A stretch of DNA of 64,000 nucleotides. Source: Monomorium pharaonis. Taxonomy: Eukaryota; Arthropoda; Insecta; Hymenoptera; Formicidae. Made by a program: the position numbers and the translations under genes. Under the pieces are notes generated by a model. That model saw nothing but the letters and a program-made list of their open reading frames with translations, did not search any database and was not told the origin of the DNA. Numbering within the stretch: the stretch's first letter is position 1; each line of letters begins with the position of its first letter. The stretch spans positions 9,816,021 through 9,880,020 of the forward strand of contig NC_050475.1 of assembly GCF_013373865.1 (NCBI RefSeq), in the 5' to 3' direction. Positions 43,984 to 56,997 of this stretch are shown here, one piece after another.

Positions 43984-44415
43984 CAAGGTGTTCCTGAACA
44001 TATTGGTCAACGCTCGTAAAAAGGTAGAAGGGTTTGAGATGAACATAAAAGTACAATATTGTCTTGGGCTAGGTCCACCAATAATCGAGATATTAACGTA
44101 TGGCATCTGCAAATAATTTAATTAATTTCTATCGTAATTGTAAACAGTATATTAATGAAGGTTTATCATACATTCATAATAGATTTTTTCTTCCGTGTTA
44201 TGACTAGCGAATCGAGCTCTTCCCTCGCGGCTCTCATTCACATAATTTAAAAAATTAATACCTTGATTATCGGTGGACCTAACCCAAGACCTAATTCAAG
44301 ACTTAACCCAAGACTTAAGCTAAGATCTAACCCAAGACAATATTGGACTTTTATGTTCATCTCGATTTTTTCTACCTTTTTACGAGTGTTGACCCACATG
44401 TTTTGGGACATCCTG
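43984..44415. mobile_element. CAGGGTGTCC palindromic MITE, copy 2 (complete)
   Basis: CAAGGTGTTCCTGAACATAT... to ...CATGTTTTGGGACATCCTG, TA on both sides. Arms ~110 bp carry TCAACGCTCGTAAAAAGGTA, GAACATAAAAGTACAATATT and ACCAATAATCGAGATATTAA. 432 bp, non-coding. Confidence 0.9.
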
Positions 44416-44689
44416 TATATGCTCGAATATGACCTTCGATAGATAATTATATATGACCATATATGGGTTTATACGGACAAAATTCATGTATGAGCATGTA
44501 AGATTATTTTTTATATGAGCATATAATAGCATATAAGAAGTATTTTTTCTCGAGTGTTTCTATTGTTATATTGCTTATTTCGAAAAATAAAAAAAATTTA
44601 GATAAAAAATTAAAGAATTATGGACTATAAACGAAATTTCAAAATCAGTTAAAAATAACATGCATCTGCTTATCATGTCATTCAATCGC

Positions 44690-45110
44690 TTTGGCTTGTA
44701 ATATTTTTACTAGAACACGTCGAGAACTATCCAAAAATGTGATCAGAACTATTTGAAACTCCAAAAAATTTTTCGATTACGGGACTTAAAAAATTTTGCG
44801 ATCACCGTTCTAATATGTGACAGTACTTTGCAAGCCGTTGTTTCGATCGTTTTGACTTTGTGTTGACTGTAAGACTTTTCGCAAAAACTCATCAACAACT
44901 ACCCAGAAATGCAATCAGAACTATTCGAAGCTCCAAAAAAGTTTCGATCATCAAACTTGAAAAATGTTCGATCACTATTTGAATACGTCTTGCAAATTGT
45001 TAGTTTTGATTTATGAGACTTTTCACGAGAACTCGTCAAGAACTGCCCAGAAATGTAATCAGAACTATTTGGAATTCCAAAAAATTTTTCGACTACGGGA
45101 CTTAAGGGAA
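44690..45110. repeat. Tandem repeat, ~160-bp unit, ~2.6 copies
   Basis: CGAGAACT, then CCAGAAATGxAATCAGAACT, ATTTGGAACTCCAAAAAATT and TTCGATTACGGGACTTAAA recur in order at about 44715, 44885 and 45020. Non-coding. Confidence 0.8.
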
Positions 45111-46901
45111 GATATACATGTAAAAATCAAATTTTGGTCGATTTTTTGATAATTTTTATGTTGATTGCTGAACATGTGAAGAACGTTTCTGAAAATTTTC
45201 AGACCGGAATTCCTAACAGTTTTAAAGATACAGGCCCAAACGCATGCGCGTGTCCAGCTCAGTTATTCGCATGCTCGCCGCACAATAGATCAAGAAAGAG
45301 AAAGAGAAAGAGAGAAAGAGAAAGAGTAAAAGTTCTTCGAGAAAGTTTTTCGAGGATACAGATGACTTAATGTATTCGACAGGAATCGCTTATTAGCGAT
45401 AAATAGACGTAATTTTTGAAAAGTCAGTAAGTTTTATTTACAAAATTTTCAAACGCGTTTTTCTCGAAATAATTTTTTTGAAATTTGCAACCACGATATT
45501 TCAAAAATTATTAAACCGATTGCAATAAAATTTGATTTTAGATAAAATCTGTATCTAGTCGGTGAATATCACTGATTTGCAACAAAATATGTTTAAACAA
45601 TTAATTTTGCAATAAAAAGTCTAAAAAGGATGTGAAAAATCGCTATTTTCGGGATTTTGTTTTACCAAAACATTAATTTTGGATTTAAATTTTTTTTATC
45701 ACATTCACCGACTAACTGTTGGTTTACTATTTAAGAATTTTTTTGGTTTTTGTGTTTCAAATTAAAATTGACTGTATCGTGGTTGCAATTTGGGACTTAA
45801 CCAAAAATAGCGTTTGACGCTTCGGCGAATATATTAATATGTTTTTTAATATAATTATACATTAAACAAATTTTTTTCTAGTTTCTTCTAATGTGTGATA
45901 AAAACATGTTAAAATTTCAAAACAAAAATTTTAGTAAAATTTTTTTAAACTAAAAGTGTACCAAAACTCTTTGATCTATGTTACTCTGTGTATGATTACT
46001 ATAATTTTGAGGATAAATTCGAAAAGAAAATTCACTCTGTGTACATTTCAATGTTACGTACACTTAATTATTAATTTTTCATTGTAACTGCATAGATCTC
46101 AAATTTATTAATTTATTGTTAAAATTACGTGTGGAAAGAGAACGTTGCAAAATATAATACTGCCCGATGAAATTAATAATATTTAAATTTATATAATTTA
46201 TATTTGAATTAAGTACTTGAGTAGAATAAGTGATGTGTCACGTCACGTTTCAAGGGCTCGGATTTTGCACATATAACATGCACATCGCCACGTGTCCGCT
46301 TTGTCAGGAGCATAATTAGTCAGCAACTTCTGATCAAAGAGAAGGATCAAAAACAAGAAAACTAAAGAAGGAGGAGTAACCACTGCGAACAGTATCGATG
46401 CTAAAAATAATGAAATAAGACGCGATTATAACTGCGTTATAAGTAATCCGTGTCCATCCTTTTTATCATGATAACCGCTATATAATAACATCAAGCTGAG
46501 GTAACATGCAACAGATGAAGCATGCATGGACAACAAATTCTTTCTATTGTGTGGAATAAATAAGTACAAAAATCTAAATATAGATATCAAGTTGCTTTAA
46601 ATTGTTTCTCGAATTGTAACACTAAATTCCAAATTTATTATCAAAACTTACTATATAGCTTCAATAGTATTGTTTTATATTTTATACATTTAAAATTAAC
46701 CAAATTTTTGCATATTGATTGAGTAGAAAATTCTTCACATGAGTTTACTGAAGTTCTAACGAAGGAAAAGATATGGAATGGGATAGAGGACGTAACGCGT
46801 AATGTCAAACTTCGCGGAAAAGTGACAGCGAAACTTCAGATAGATGAAAATCAGGTGGACATCGAAGAGGCGATGAGTAAAAGAAAGATAACAAAAGATA
46901 A

Positions 46902-46941
<40 letters not shown>

Positions 46942-47259
46942 ATATTTAAATAGGGACAAACAGACAGATAAATAGATGGGCGTTTATTTTAGTCCTAGGG
47001 CCTCTAAGAACTTACATGTAAAGTACAAGAATGAAAAGAAGATACATAATAAGGAATCGCAGTGAAAAGTGTTATTTCGAAGCATGTAGTAAAAAAAGAG
47101 TCGGAAGCAATTAACATAATGTACAAATACTCGATTTACATAACAGCAACGAAAACAACAACAACAATAAAATAGTCAGAAATTGGAATAGAAACGCAAA
47201 AAGAAAAGAGAGATTAAACTTATTGTTAGTAAATCTATAATTCAATTCGTTAAGCACTA
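45111..47259. other. Intronic sequence with simple repeats, no gene
   Basis: (GAAAGA)n at 45290-45325 and (GATA)n with ~9 units at 46905-46941. The 45400-45830 part is low-complexity with no family recognised. A mixed-composition patch sits near 46240-46400. Confidence 0.5.
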
Positions 47260-47939
47260 TGGTCTTGCCGCGAGAGAGAGAGAGAGAGAAAGAGAGACAG
47301 AAGCTGCATCCAGACCTTTAGGTTTGTGTTGCTCGTCTTGTGATGGTTCCTTGTGCGCATGGATCTTTCCTATCAGCAATTCCAGCCGTGAACTGTTGCC
47401 TTTGAAAAGCATCCTGTTTTTTTTAGTTTCCTTGTATTCACCTTGATTATTCTTCGATTTGTTAACAGAAAGTCTCCGTCATATATTTGATGTGAATTAT
47501 CAAACTTTTTTTAATTATCGTCACTGAAGTATCAATGTAGAATCGTAGAATGTAAATATTCGTACTGTGAGCGCTGCTATTCAGAGTAAGACAAGTTAGT
47601 GCCAACAAGTTGACAGATACCTCAGTAATCTGAAGAATCAGCTGAGGTCACGTTAACCAGATCGATAATTTCGACAGTACATTAAGACTGACAGGTGATA
47701 ATAGGAATATCAATCCAATGGCATTAAAGCGTATCGATTAAAATGTCGTTATGAAACTAAATGGCTTCATATATTAATTAACAGATCCCAATGGTCCCGA
47801 TTTAAGGCACTGTCTATTCCTTCTTAATGACTCTTTAAAACAATTCAATTTTCACTGTACACACAGCACGTCAAATTCCAAGACACGGGGTTTCTCAAAA
47901 TCTCAATCGTCACACAATTTGTCCAATTCATTCTCCAAA
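47260..47939. other. Intronic sequence with (GA)n, no gene
   Basis: GAGAGAGAGAGAGAGAGA at 47272-47298. Remainder moderately GC with no frame or element recognised. Confidence 0.4.
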
Positions 47940-48660
47940 TACGTACGTTAGGTGTGAGAGTGTCTCTCGATCATTTCGCTTGATTCTCCATTCCGTGATT
48001 TTCTTTGAGTGATCAGATACTTGTCAATGTACTTCGATAATCGCGTCGATCTGCTCCGCTGGATCTCATCAAGTTGGTCTGGATCACGAGCCGACGATCG
48101 ATCCACTGTCGATTGTGATGCTTTGAGAACTGCAGGCCGTGTCAGTACTGTCAGTAGTCGACGCCGGTATCTCGGAGCGAGGCAAACGCGCGTCAAGGAG
48201 ATCCCACCCGTGACTATTATCGTGCGCGATCCAAAGCGACGCACGTACTCACACACATGCACACATATATACTCGCACGCAGGCACGCACGCACGCAAGT
48301 ACACTCATACACGGTCGAAGTTCTCCACCGAAGTGGTGCACCGGCAGAAAATGACGACACAGGCAGGAAGAAGAACAGAGAGGGGACCGCGCGAAAAGCC
48401 ACGCGAGAGAAGCCAGGGAGACCTTTGGGAAACCAGCCACCGCATTGGACGGTAGGCGGGCTCATACGCTAACGAGTACACCCACCTTCCGAGAACCACC
48501 GCCACCCGATACCTATTTAACCTTTCTCGTAACCGGCTCCTCCATCTAATCCTTCACCTCGCACACGCGCGGCTCTCGAAGACGTTCGACGTGCGAGCAT
48601 GGTCGCGTGAACCACGAGGACTAGCAGTTGTGTGAGCGTAACCTTGAGAGATTGCGCATC
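47940..48660 (-). promoter_or_regulatory. CpG-rich block, candidate alternative promoter/5' exon
   Basis: The most GC/CpG-rich stretch of the window, with CA and CACG repeats at 48240-48310. On the minus strand GGTTAAATAGGT (~48525) resembles a TATA box and CTAAC|GTACGT at ~47947 resembles a donor. It sits in intron B upstream of the zinc-finger exons on their strand, so it could start a shorter transcript. The in-between minus frame (47948-48304) matches nothing known. Inference only. Confidence 0.3.
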
Positions 48661-49152
48661 TTTTTCTTGGACGATTTTATATTTTTCATGAAAAAAGCTT
48701 CAGGAGAATGACTATTAATAATTCTAATGATAAAGAATTAATATTAGTATTAGTTTCTTTTTAATAATCTTAGAGTGCTACTCTATTTTTTCTTGACATT
48801 TCTATTTTTATTATATATATATTTGTTCCTTTTATTAACACTTTATGTTAACACCTACATAATGACAAAATTAAATAAATTATTTCTTTAATATTTCTTT
48901 AATATTTCTACGAATTTTTCAATATTATCTTCTCTACTTCATAGGTTAAAATAACTGAACTGTAAATATTATTTTAATGTAAAATTTGAAAAATGCTAAA
49001 TACTTTCTAAGCCAGCGTCACTGATTGTGCATGAATTATATAGTGTATTTCACACTAATTAATACATACAAATAAACTCAAGTAGCGCATATGTTTTGAT
49101 TCTAGTTCGATCTTCTTTAGCGTCATATAAATTGTAGAACGATTGTGAATGT
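48661..49152. other. AT-rich sequence, nothing recognised
   Basis: No gene or clear element. Confidence 0.4.
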
Positions 49153-49156
49153 TTAA

Positions 49157-50056
49157 CCCGTTTCCACCTAACCGTTTATTTTTGGATACTTGCGTATTTT
49201 GACTAGACTTCACAAGAAAAAAATCCCACAAATACATTTCTAATGGTAAAAAAGGTTGCTCTTTCCATTTCTGATATTAGTTTTAACGCACAACCCCCGC
49301 ACAAATTAATACGGCAGCTCTAATAGGAGTGAAAGCGAATTCGACTATTTTCTCAATATTGCAATCGTAATTCTTGCTAATAGAATTTTTTTTTTTTTTT
49401 GAATTTGAAAAACTACAAGATGACGTCGCCAAACATTTTTTAGAGTTTTACTTTTCTTCACTCTCACCCTTAGTCCTTTTGTGATTCCACTCCCACACAA
49501 TGGATAAAGATGGAACTCGAACTGAACTCCGAAACAAGCATCTTTGGAAACCTCTATAATGAAAACGGCGCAATTTTGTTATTTTTCCGATACTGTACCC
49601 ATTTAGGGGATGGGGGTTGAAGTCAGAAAAATATTACAATTGTGCCGTTTTCATTCTCAAGATTTTCGAACATGCTCGTTTCAGATTTCAATTTGAATTT
49701 CATCTCTTGTTTGGGAATGGAATCACAAAAGGATTAGGGGTAATTCAGGGGTGGCAGTAAAAAGGGGTAAAAATATAAAAAATGATTCACAATCATCTTG
49801 TAGTTTTTCAGACTCAAAAAAAATTTTGTCAATAAGAATTAATTACGATTGTAATATTAAGAAAACAGTCAGATTTACTTTCACCCTTATTAGAGCTGCT
49901 ATATTAATTTTTCCTGGGGTTGTGCGTTAAAACTGATGTCAGAAATAAAAAGAGCAACCCTTTTTACCACTAGAATTGTATTTATGGAATTTCTTTCTTG
50001 TGAGGTCTGGTCAAGATACGCAAGTGTTCAAAAATGGATGGTTGGGCGGAAATGGG
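49157..50056. mobile_element. 900-bp TTAA-flanked full-length palindrome (piggyBac-like MITE)
   Basis: TTAA at 49153-49156 and 50057-50060; ends CCCGTTTCCACCTAACC and GGTTGGGCGGAAATGGG. CCC-type termini with TTAA target fit piggyBac. Arms of ~440 bp pair nearly throughout (AACGCACAACCCC, TTTTGTGATTCCA, GAAAACGGCGCAATT with inverses) and meet near 49600. Non-coding. Confidence 0.85.
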
Positions 50057-50060
50057 TTAA

Positions 50061-51540
50061 ATCCTTCATCCATTCTTGTCGAATGTGTATCTTAATTGTT
50101 AAATTGTCATCGTGTTACATTGTTAAATTATTTTTAATTGTAAACACACTTTTGAATATTATTTTAAGCTACCAAAATTTTAAACTTTGAATTAGTACTT
50201 GAAGAAAAAATTTACCTACAGTAACAATTGGGAGTTAAAGAAATAAGGAATAAAAAAAATTAATTGTTTCTTTTTCGATTCATTGTGTATAATTGAGGTT
50301 GTATTAATTAATTACGAAGTTTAACTTATTTCTTATTTATTAGATTTGCTGTTTATTTCAATATCATAAAGTGTAACGACCGTCTTGCCCACTGAAGCTT
50401 CTAAATCGCGTGCAATTGCTTTTTTCGGCTCCACTTTTTCGCACCTAGTGTTGCGATTCGCGCAAACAATCAAATTCTTCGCTTGTCGAATTCACGGTGA
50501 TTTCGTACGCTGAGGCGACTCGTTATCCGAGTTAATGCTACAAAAGCGATCAGGAAACTTTCAACGGAGTATTCGACCACGAAAGAGTGCCGTTACCGTT
50601 CGGTTAGCTTCGTAGAAAATAAGTCTCGGCTTTGTGGAGAGAAAATAGCTCGCATCGATCAAGTTTTGTGAACACTCAGTGGGGTAAATTCATAAAAATT
50701 AATCTAAGAGCATAAAATTTATTTTATTCTAGATTTAAGAACTTTCCATTTAAAAATAAAATATTTTAAATTTGAATTCCTTTATTGTCATCATCAATTT
50801 CACGTACAAAAATAATTTTATATTACGATATTTATAATTTTCTAATATTATATCCACGATTTCAGGTGAGTTGTATAATACTGCACAAAATAACCACAAA
50901 TACGAATTTCTATGTTTAAACAAGATAACGACCATGTTGAACATGTTCGTTTAGGCCAAAAACAGTTTTTAATTTAGTGTTTTATGTATTAAAAATAAAT
51001 CAAATTGAATTCAATTTTTGCTTTTTTTCCTGAAAAATGTTATATATAAGTATAAATTATTGCTCATGTACATTTTTAAATTCATTTCAATTTATTTTAT
51101 ACGGTACAATTATCGAATAAATATCTTATACACATTTTATTAATAATATTAAATTACAGATTGTAATTTACTATTATTATAATTTTAATTTTATACAATA
51201 AAAGTATATCAATCGTACATTAATTACATATATATTTATATTTTTATATTAAGTTTCAAGTAATCGAAAAATAACTCATTCGCTTCATGGTAATGCGTTA
51301 AATAAATCGTAAAGCACATAAAACAATATTAAAATTATTTAAATATAGCAAACTTCTTTGTAGTATGGCGAATTACTACAAATGGTGTAGTAAAATTAAG
51401 TAATTGTAATTATTATTATAATTATAATAATTATTACAATAATTTATAATAATATTATTCCTATAATTATATTAATTATATATACTATTAATCAATGTAA
51501 TGCCAATATTATTGCTTGATGAATAAAGCTTAACACAATC
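50061..51540. other. AT-rich sequence with a GC-richer block at 50375-50680
   Basis: The block (TCGCACCTAGTGTTGCGATTCG, split here: TCGCACCTAGTG and TTGCGATTCG) has no coding match and may be regulatory. Outside it AT-rich with an ATTATTATAATTATAATAAT palindrome at ~51410. Confidence 0.3.
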
Positions 51541-51960
51541 TAATTTTTAGTTTTTACAGTATTCCGTCATGGGGAAGCTGGAATTTACGCGACAGGGTTC
51601 TTGAGAAGATTTAAAAAACTTGAAGAAGCAAAATGCAGAAGAAGAAGTGAAGCAGTCGGAGGTAAAAAAGGCGAATTTCGATGGTAAGGCCCCCCCCCCG
51701 CGAGTCCTGTGAAATCGCGCGGAATGGATTCTCACACGCGGCTGGAGTTCTACCACCTTATGGGATATGCAACGATGAAGAGTACGACACCCCATAGGGA
51801 TCCATAAGGTGCACGGTAATTCGTAAGCCGTGCTCGAGAAGGCGCCTGCGCCCACCTATTGCGATTATTTATCTCATTGCGATCGGGGCATTAGGTGGTC
51901 CCCGACGTCTTTCCTCTTTTTTTTTCTTCCCTTTTATTTTTTTGCCACCTCTAGTGCGCC
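51541..51960. promoter_or_regulatory. GC-richer intronic block
   Basis: CCTTATGGGATATGC/GGGATCCATAAGG form a loose inverted pair; a CCCCCCCCC run at ~51690. Minus-strand frame 51547-51855 resembles no known protein. Confidence 0.25.
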
Positions 51961-52933
51961 GATCGATACGCCACTTATAATTCCTGCAACGATGTATTCA
52001 TTATTTATATGTACATTTGTATGTATTATGCTGCTAAATTTTAAAATGTTTTAATATTATTCAATGATTTCTTCAAACGGGATAAAATGAAATTTTTTAG
52101 CTGCAAAATATTTTTAATCTCAACAGAAAATTTCACAAGACAGTCTTCACTTAGTTTCCTAGATCATTTTATCGAAATTCTGATTTATAGTTTAGCTATA
52201 AAAATACTTAATATCGGAAATTAAATACAAAAAATAATGAATCTATCTTGATATATTGAGAAAAATGTGACTACAATTATATGATAACACGATTGATGAT
52301 GATTGTCAAAATCTCCTTTTTTATAATTATTTATTGCTAATGGTTGTAAAAATTATCTTATATATTTATATTTTTACTAATTATGAAAATATTTTATTGT
52401 AAATTGTGATAATTTCCAATATAAACGTAGAAAAATGAGGATAGTAAAATAAAATAAATATGTTTATGTAATGAATACAATTGCAATTACAGCAAATACG
52501 ACTATTCTTTCAATATTCGCTTACTGTTCACATAGTAACAATAATTAATAATTATAATTTTCATAATTAAAATAAATGAATACATCATTAGCACTAAAAG
52601 TAATTATAAATTATACTTAAATTATAGTTGTTGCAAACATTTTTTTCTCGGTGTATTTTTTGAAAATTAAGAATGTAAAATTTGTTTAAACCGTATTGAT
52701 TTTATCGAATTCTAGCGTGATCATTTTTGCGACATTCTTATGGCAAATGTATCATTGACGATATAATGAGGATTTCCAGAGTTTGCAATATTATCGTTTG
52801 GTCAATTTATCATTAAAGTAGACCAAATGCAAATGAGTTTACTCGATCTTGATCTATACCAAAACCATGCGATCTGTCCTATCGAGACAAAACTGTAATT
52901 CGACTCTATAAAAAGGGAAAGAAAGAAAGAATA

Positions 52934-53007
<74 letters not shown>

Positions 53008-53279
53008 TTAAAAGATTTGCTGCCTTAGGCACGCACGTCCGAGCATGCACGAGTTATCTTAAACGACTGTGATAATGCCTTTGTCTACGATTATATCTAT
53101 ACTCTCACGATTTCACACTCTTAACAACAATGGTTCGCGATCCCGTTATGAACAGCATGACGATCAACGCGACGCTAACGAGAAGAAAAAGAATAGATCG
53201 ATGGAGACGCAATCCATCAGATCGGCCTCGTTGCGAGAAGAAAAAAAAGATCAGACTTATTAATGAGGATGTACGATAA
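51961..53279. other. AT-rich sequence and (GA)n microsatellite
   Basis: (GA)n, about 33 units, at 52935-53005. A TTTTTTCTCGGTGTAT motif at 52643 is a lone end of the CACTGAGAAAAA MITE family. No gene. Confidence 0.5.
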
Positions 53280-53700
53280 GGGCAACGGTAATTGTAAGCT
53301 GCGACCTGCGACATGGATTCTCCGTAATTTGAGTGATCGAGAGTCATTGTGGGAGGCACCTTAATAAAGCGCATGTGCGAACGAAGACGATGTTCCGATG
53401 AGCGACTCCGCCTACGCCCGACTCCGTCCGTGCGTTTCGCTTATTCGTGGTGTGCACACACGTTTTCTCCTTACCGCCGCGCCGCGCCGCAACGTATCCG
53501 CATTCTTACACACGCGCACTCCACCATCTACACGTGCACGTTACGCAACGCACGCTCACCGGAGCTCCCACCACCGAGGGACGCGCCACGCACGATTTCA
53601 TTCATAGCCGCGCGCGTGTGTTAGACGACGCTCACACGTGAAAGACTCGTCAATGAGTCGGTCATTCGACCATTCTCAGTCGCTTATACGTTAACCGATT
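53280..53700. promoter_or_regulatory. CpG-rich block, possible regulatory or 5' exon sequence
   Basis: Dense CpG (CCGCCGCGCCGCGCCGCAAC and CGCGCGCGTGTG). Overlapping open frames in all three plus frames reflect composition, not coding. No splice pair supports an exon. Confidence 0.3.
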
Positions 53701-55066
53701 CACAAAGAAGTTCGTCGTGCGATCATATCAACTAAAAAAAATCAAAGAAATCATTTTAATATGACAAGCATAAATATTACGTGTACCTCTGAAGATTTTT
53801 TTAGAGTAGAATTTTAGCAAATATGATTGTTATTTTCAAAATCAATGGCAATCGTGTGACAACATGGACTTGGAAGAATTTTAATATAATTTTAACAAAC
53901 TTAGTAAAATGTTAGTACAATTATAGTAGATTATAGTTTAGATTTAATAATATTAATTACATATAAATTGCAGTAAATTTTACGAAAATTATGAAATAAA
54001 TTTTTTGAAGTCCATATTTATCTCATGAACTTGATGATAAATAAGAAAAAATTCTCTGTGTATAGAAAAGATATATGAAATTCAATTACTATGGAATAGC
54101 ATATTTTTGAAGAATCGGGATCTTTATTGATCTGCGTTAAATGTGCACTAAGGTACGATCCTGCTTCGCTCAAAACTATAATTTGCGATTAAAAATCATT
54201 AATGAGAGACGCCCAATACAATCTCATTTATGCGAAATCTATTTCATTAGATACACTTTCGATTCATGGGCAGCGATAAACGAGTTCAAAGGAAAGACAT
54301 CTCCTACTTGATCTTGGTGACGCAAGATCGCTGCATCGCCGCATTACCGTTTCGCTATTTGCGGTTGGCAGATCACGCCGTAGCAATCGCGCCTCGATAT
54401 TCACGAAAGTCTGTGAGAACGCGGACTACCAGACCGTACAACGTTCCTTCATGAATTTATTAGATTGAGACTTTCTCACGCGAACATCTCGGTAGAGATC
54501 TGCGAGACGCGGAAGTGGTACGTCGTTTCCGTTGTTCTCATGACTTTCTCGAGCACGAGTCGAACGAAAAACCAAAATAATATATTAGATTTATTTAAGA
54601 ACAAATATCGCTCGAAAATGCCCTTTTTGTTTTTGTTTGTTCGTTTTTTTAGATTAAAATGTACTTATATTTTTAGTTTAATGATATTAGGTATATATAA
54701 AATTATGTGTATGTAAATAAAGAAATGCAAATAAATATAATTAAATCATTGGACAAACATAATCAACATTTGAAAATGAAATAAATCAGTTTTTATCAAA
54801 ATTGAGGTTTTATAGGATAAGACTCAAGATAAATATTTTCTTCAATAATCACATTAATTGTGCATTCCTTTTGTTTTCCTTTCCTAGATATCAGCTGTAC
54901 AAAACTTTTATTTACATGAAAAAATATTAATCAGTGATTGTGTTTTTCTTACATTACATTTTATAAAAATGTATTAAATAATTAATCATTTTAACGTATT
55001 GGAATTCAATGTTACGAGTTTATTTTTCTCATGAATTATGTGTTTTTATGTAGTAAATTATATATT
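53701..55066. other. AT-rich sequence with GC-richer block at 54240-54570
   Basis: The block contains CGAGCACGAGTCGAACG and TTGGCAGATCACGCCGTAG; no protein recognised. The rest is AT-rich without genes. Confidence 0.3.
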
Positions 55067-55591
55067 CCTCGGGAAAAAAGTTTTATATAAAAACATATAT
55101 AAGTATATATAAAATATGTCCATATATGTTTATATCAGTTTCCTTTTTTTTGTAAAATTGCTTTTTTGTAAAACTTTTCAGTACGACTATTATTTTTTTA
55201 TATCAAACAGAAATTTTATAAAAGAAAGGAAACTGATATAAACATATATGGACATATTTTATATATACTTATATATGTTTTTATATAAAACTTTTTTCCC
55301 GAGAAATAGAAACTATTTAAAAAATAATTTTCACATTGCTTCTTTTAAAAAAGTTAAGTATGAAAAATTGTCCATATGTATAATCATATATATTTCGGAT
55401 ATATGTATACGATTCTATGTGGACAATTTTTCATACTTAGCTTTTTTAAAAGAAGCAATGCAAAAATTATTTTTAAATAGTTTCTATCTTTTCAGTATAA
55501 TTATTATTTTTTTATATCAAACAGAAATTTTACAAAAGAATGGATTATATATATTTACAGATGTTTTTATATAAAACATTTTTTTCTCGGG
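55067..55591. repeat. Nested double-hairpin element
   Basis: Outer ends CCTCGGGAAAAAAGTTTTAT and ...AAAACATTTTTTTCTCGGG are inverse. Inside are two separate hairpins: 55067-55305 (GGAAACTGATATAAACATAT and inverse) and 55304-55490 (GTATGAAAAATTGTCCATAT and inverse, tip ATATATTTCGGATATAT). The second fold plus a copy of the first arm's distal part (TTTTATATCAAACAGAAATTTTA, repeated at 55199 and 55513) suggests a hairpin inserted into another MITE. Confidence 0.8.
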
Positions 55592-55810
55592 TTGTGTATG
55601 TTATATTGTTGGAAGGATATGACAATAAATAGGAATTTCATAATTAATAAAAATTTATCAAGATTTTTGTAAAAATATGAAAAAATAAGTTGTAAAATAT
55701 ATTCTTTATAATATTTAATAAAGTATTGTAGCTAAATTCTGTGATTCGATGCTTATTTTAAAATCAAATAACTACTATTATACATAGTTTTGAACTACAT
55801 GTTCCATGAT
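55592..55810. other. AT-rich spacer
   Basis: Nothing recognised. Confidence 0.3.
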
Positions 55811-55813
55811 AGT

Positions 55814-56994
55814 GGGTGTTTACGATAATGGCTATCCGAGTAATTTTCTCTAGGACCGAAATATATGATAAGCACAACCATCTACTATCATCATGATTCG
55901 TGACAACTCAATGCTGTCCGGTATAGCCAAATCATCACGAGCAAGTTGCGAGTTGCGAGTTCCGTGAGTTTGTAACAGGTAACCTAAAAAGTACGACATA
56001 AATAATTTGATTATTACAATTAAAAATAATCTGTTTTTAATGTATGGTAAGATTATTAACTTCATTAAAATAGTAATTATATAACACAATCATGTATTTT
56101 TAAAGTATTGTCTAAATTAATATTAAAGAGATTATTTTATTTACAAATATTTTATTTATTAATTTGTCTATCAAGTTTCTATTATAACGTATATCTAACG
56201 CATATCTAACGTATATCTGTTTACAGTATATTTTAATTTACTATGCACTTGTATTACAAATCAAAAAAATTTATTGTAAACATTATTATTAGTTTCACAT
56301 TAGTGAAATATTCATGCATAATATTTATACATAAAGATATATGATTTTTTAAAATAATGATAACACCATGCAACTTATCATTAACAGTTGTTACAAGAAA
56401 GAAAAATATTTATACTTAAATTTTTATTTTACTTGTAATCTAAAAAATATTATTAATAATGATTTATTTAGTAATTTTACATAATTTATCTCATTTGTTT
56501 CAAAGTGTTAACACCATCCGTTTAATAAAAGATGACTTTTCTAATATATATGTTAGTTAATAATAAATGATAACATTTATTGAGAATCAATGTTTAATTA
56601 AAATATTATATTAGGTTTTGAAATAATACCGTTATGATAGAAACTTGATAGACAAAATAAATATTTGTAAATAAAATAATCTCTGATATTACTTTAGACA
56701 ATACTTTAAAAATACATGATTGTGTTACATATAATTACTATTTTAAAGTTAATAATCTTACCATACATTAAAAACAGATTATTTTTAATTGTAATAATCA
56801 AATTATTTATGTCGTACTTTTTAGGTTACCTGCTACAAACTCACGGAACTCGCAACTCGCAACTTGCTCGTGATGATTTGACTATACCGGACAGCATTGA
56901 GTTGTCACGAATCATGATGATAGTAGATGGTTGTGCTTATCATATATTTCGGTCCTAGAGAAAATTACTCGGATAGCCATTATCGTAAACACCC
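55814..56994. mobile_element. Long-TIR element, ~370-bp arms, AGT duplication
   Basis: Arms 55814-~56190 and ~56625-56994 start GGGTGTTTACGATAATGGCT and match over almost their whole length with a few substitutions. Flanked by AGT (55811-55813, 56995-56997). The ~430-bp spacer is AT-rich without coding. The near-identical 79/80-codon frames in the two arms (55850-56089 minus, 56716-56958 plus) are one arm read twice. Superfamily unknown to me. Confidence 0.88.
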
Positions 56995-56997
56995 AGT

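Noticed and set aside
48009..48505. Several overlapping frames around the CpG-rich block
   Set aside because: Open in many frames on both strands, Thr/His repeats from CA microsatellite; no protein family.
55850..56958. Two 79/80-codon frames with nearly the same protein
   Set aside because: Same sequence in two arms of an inverted repeat, so duplication is not evidence of selection for coding.
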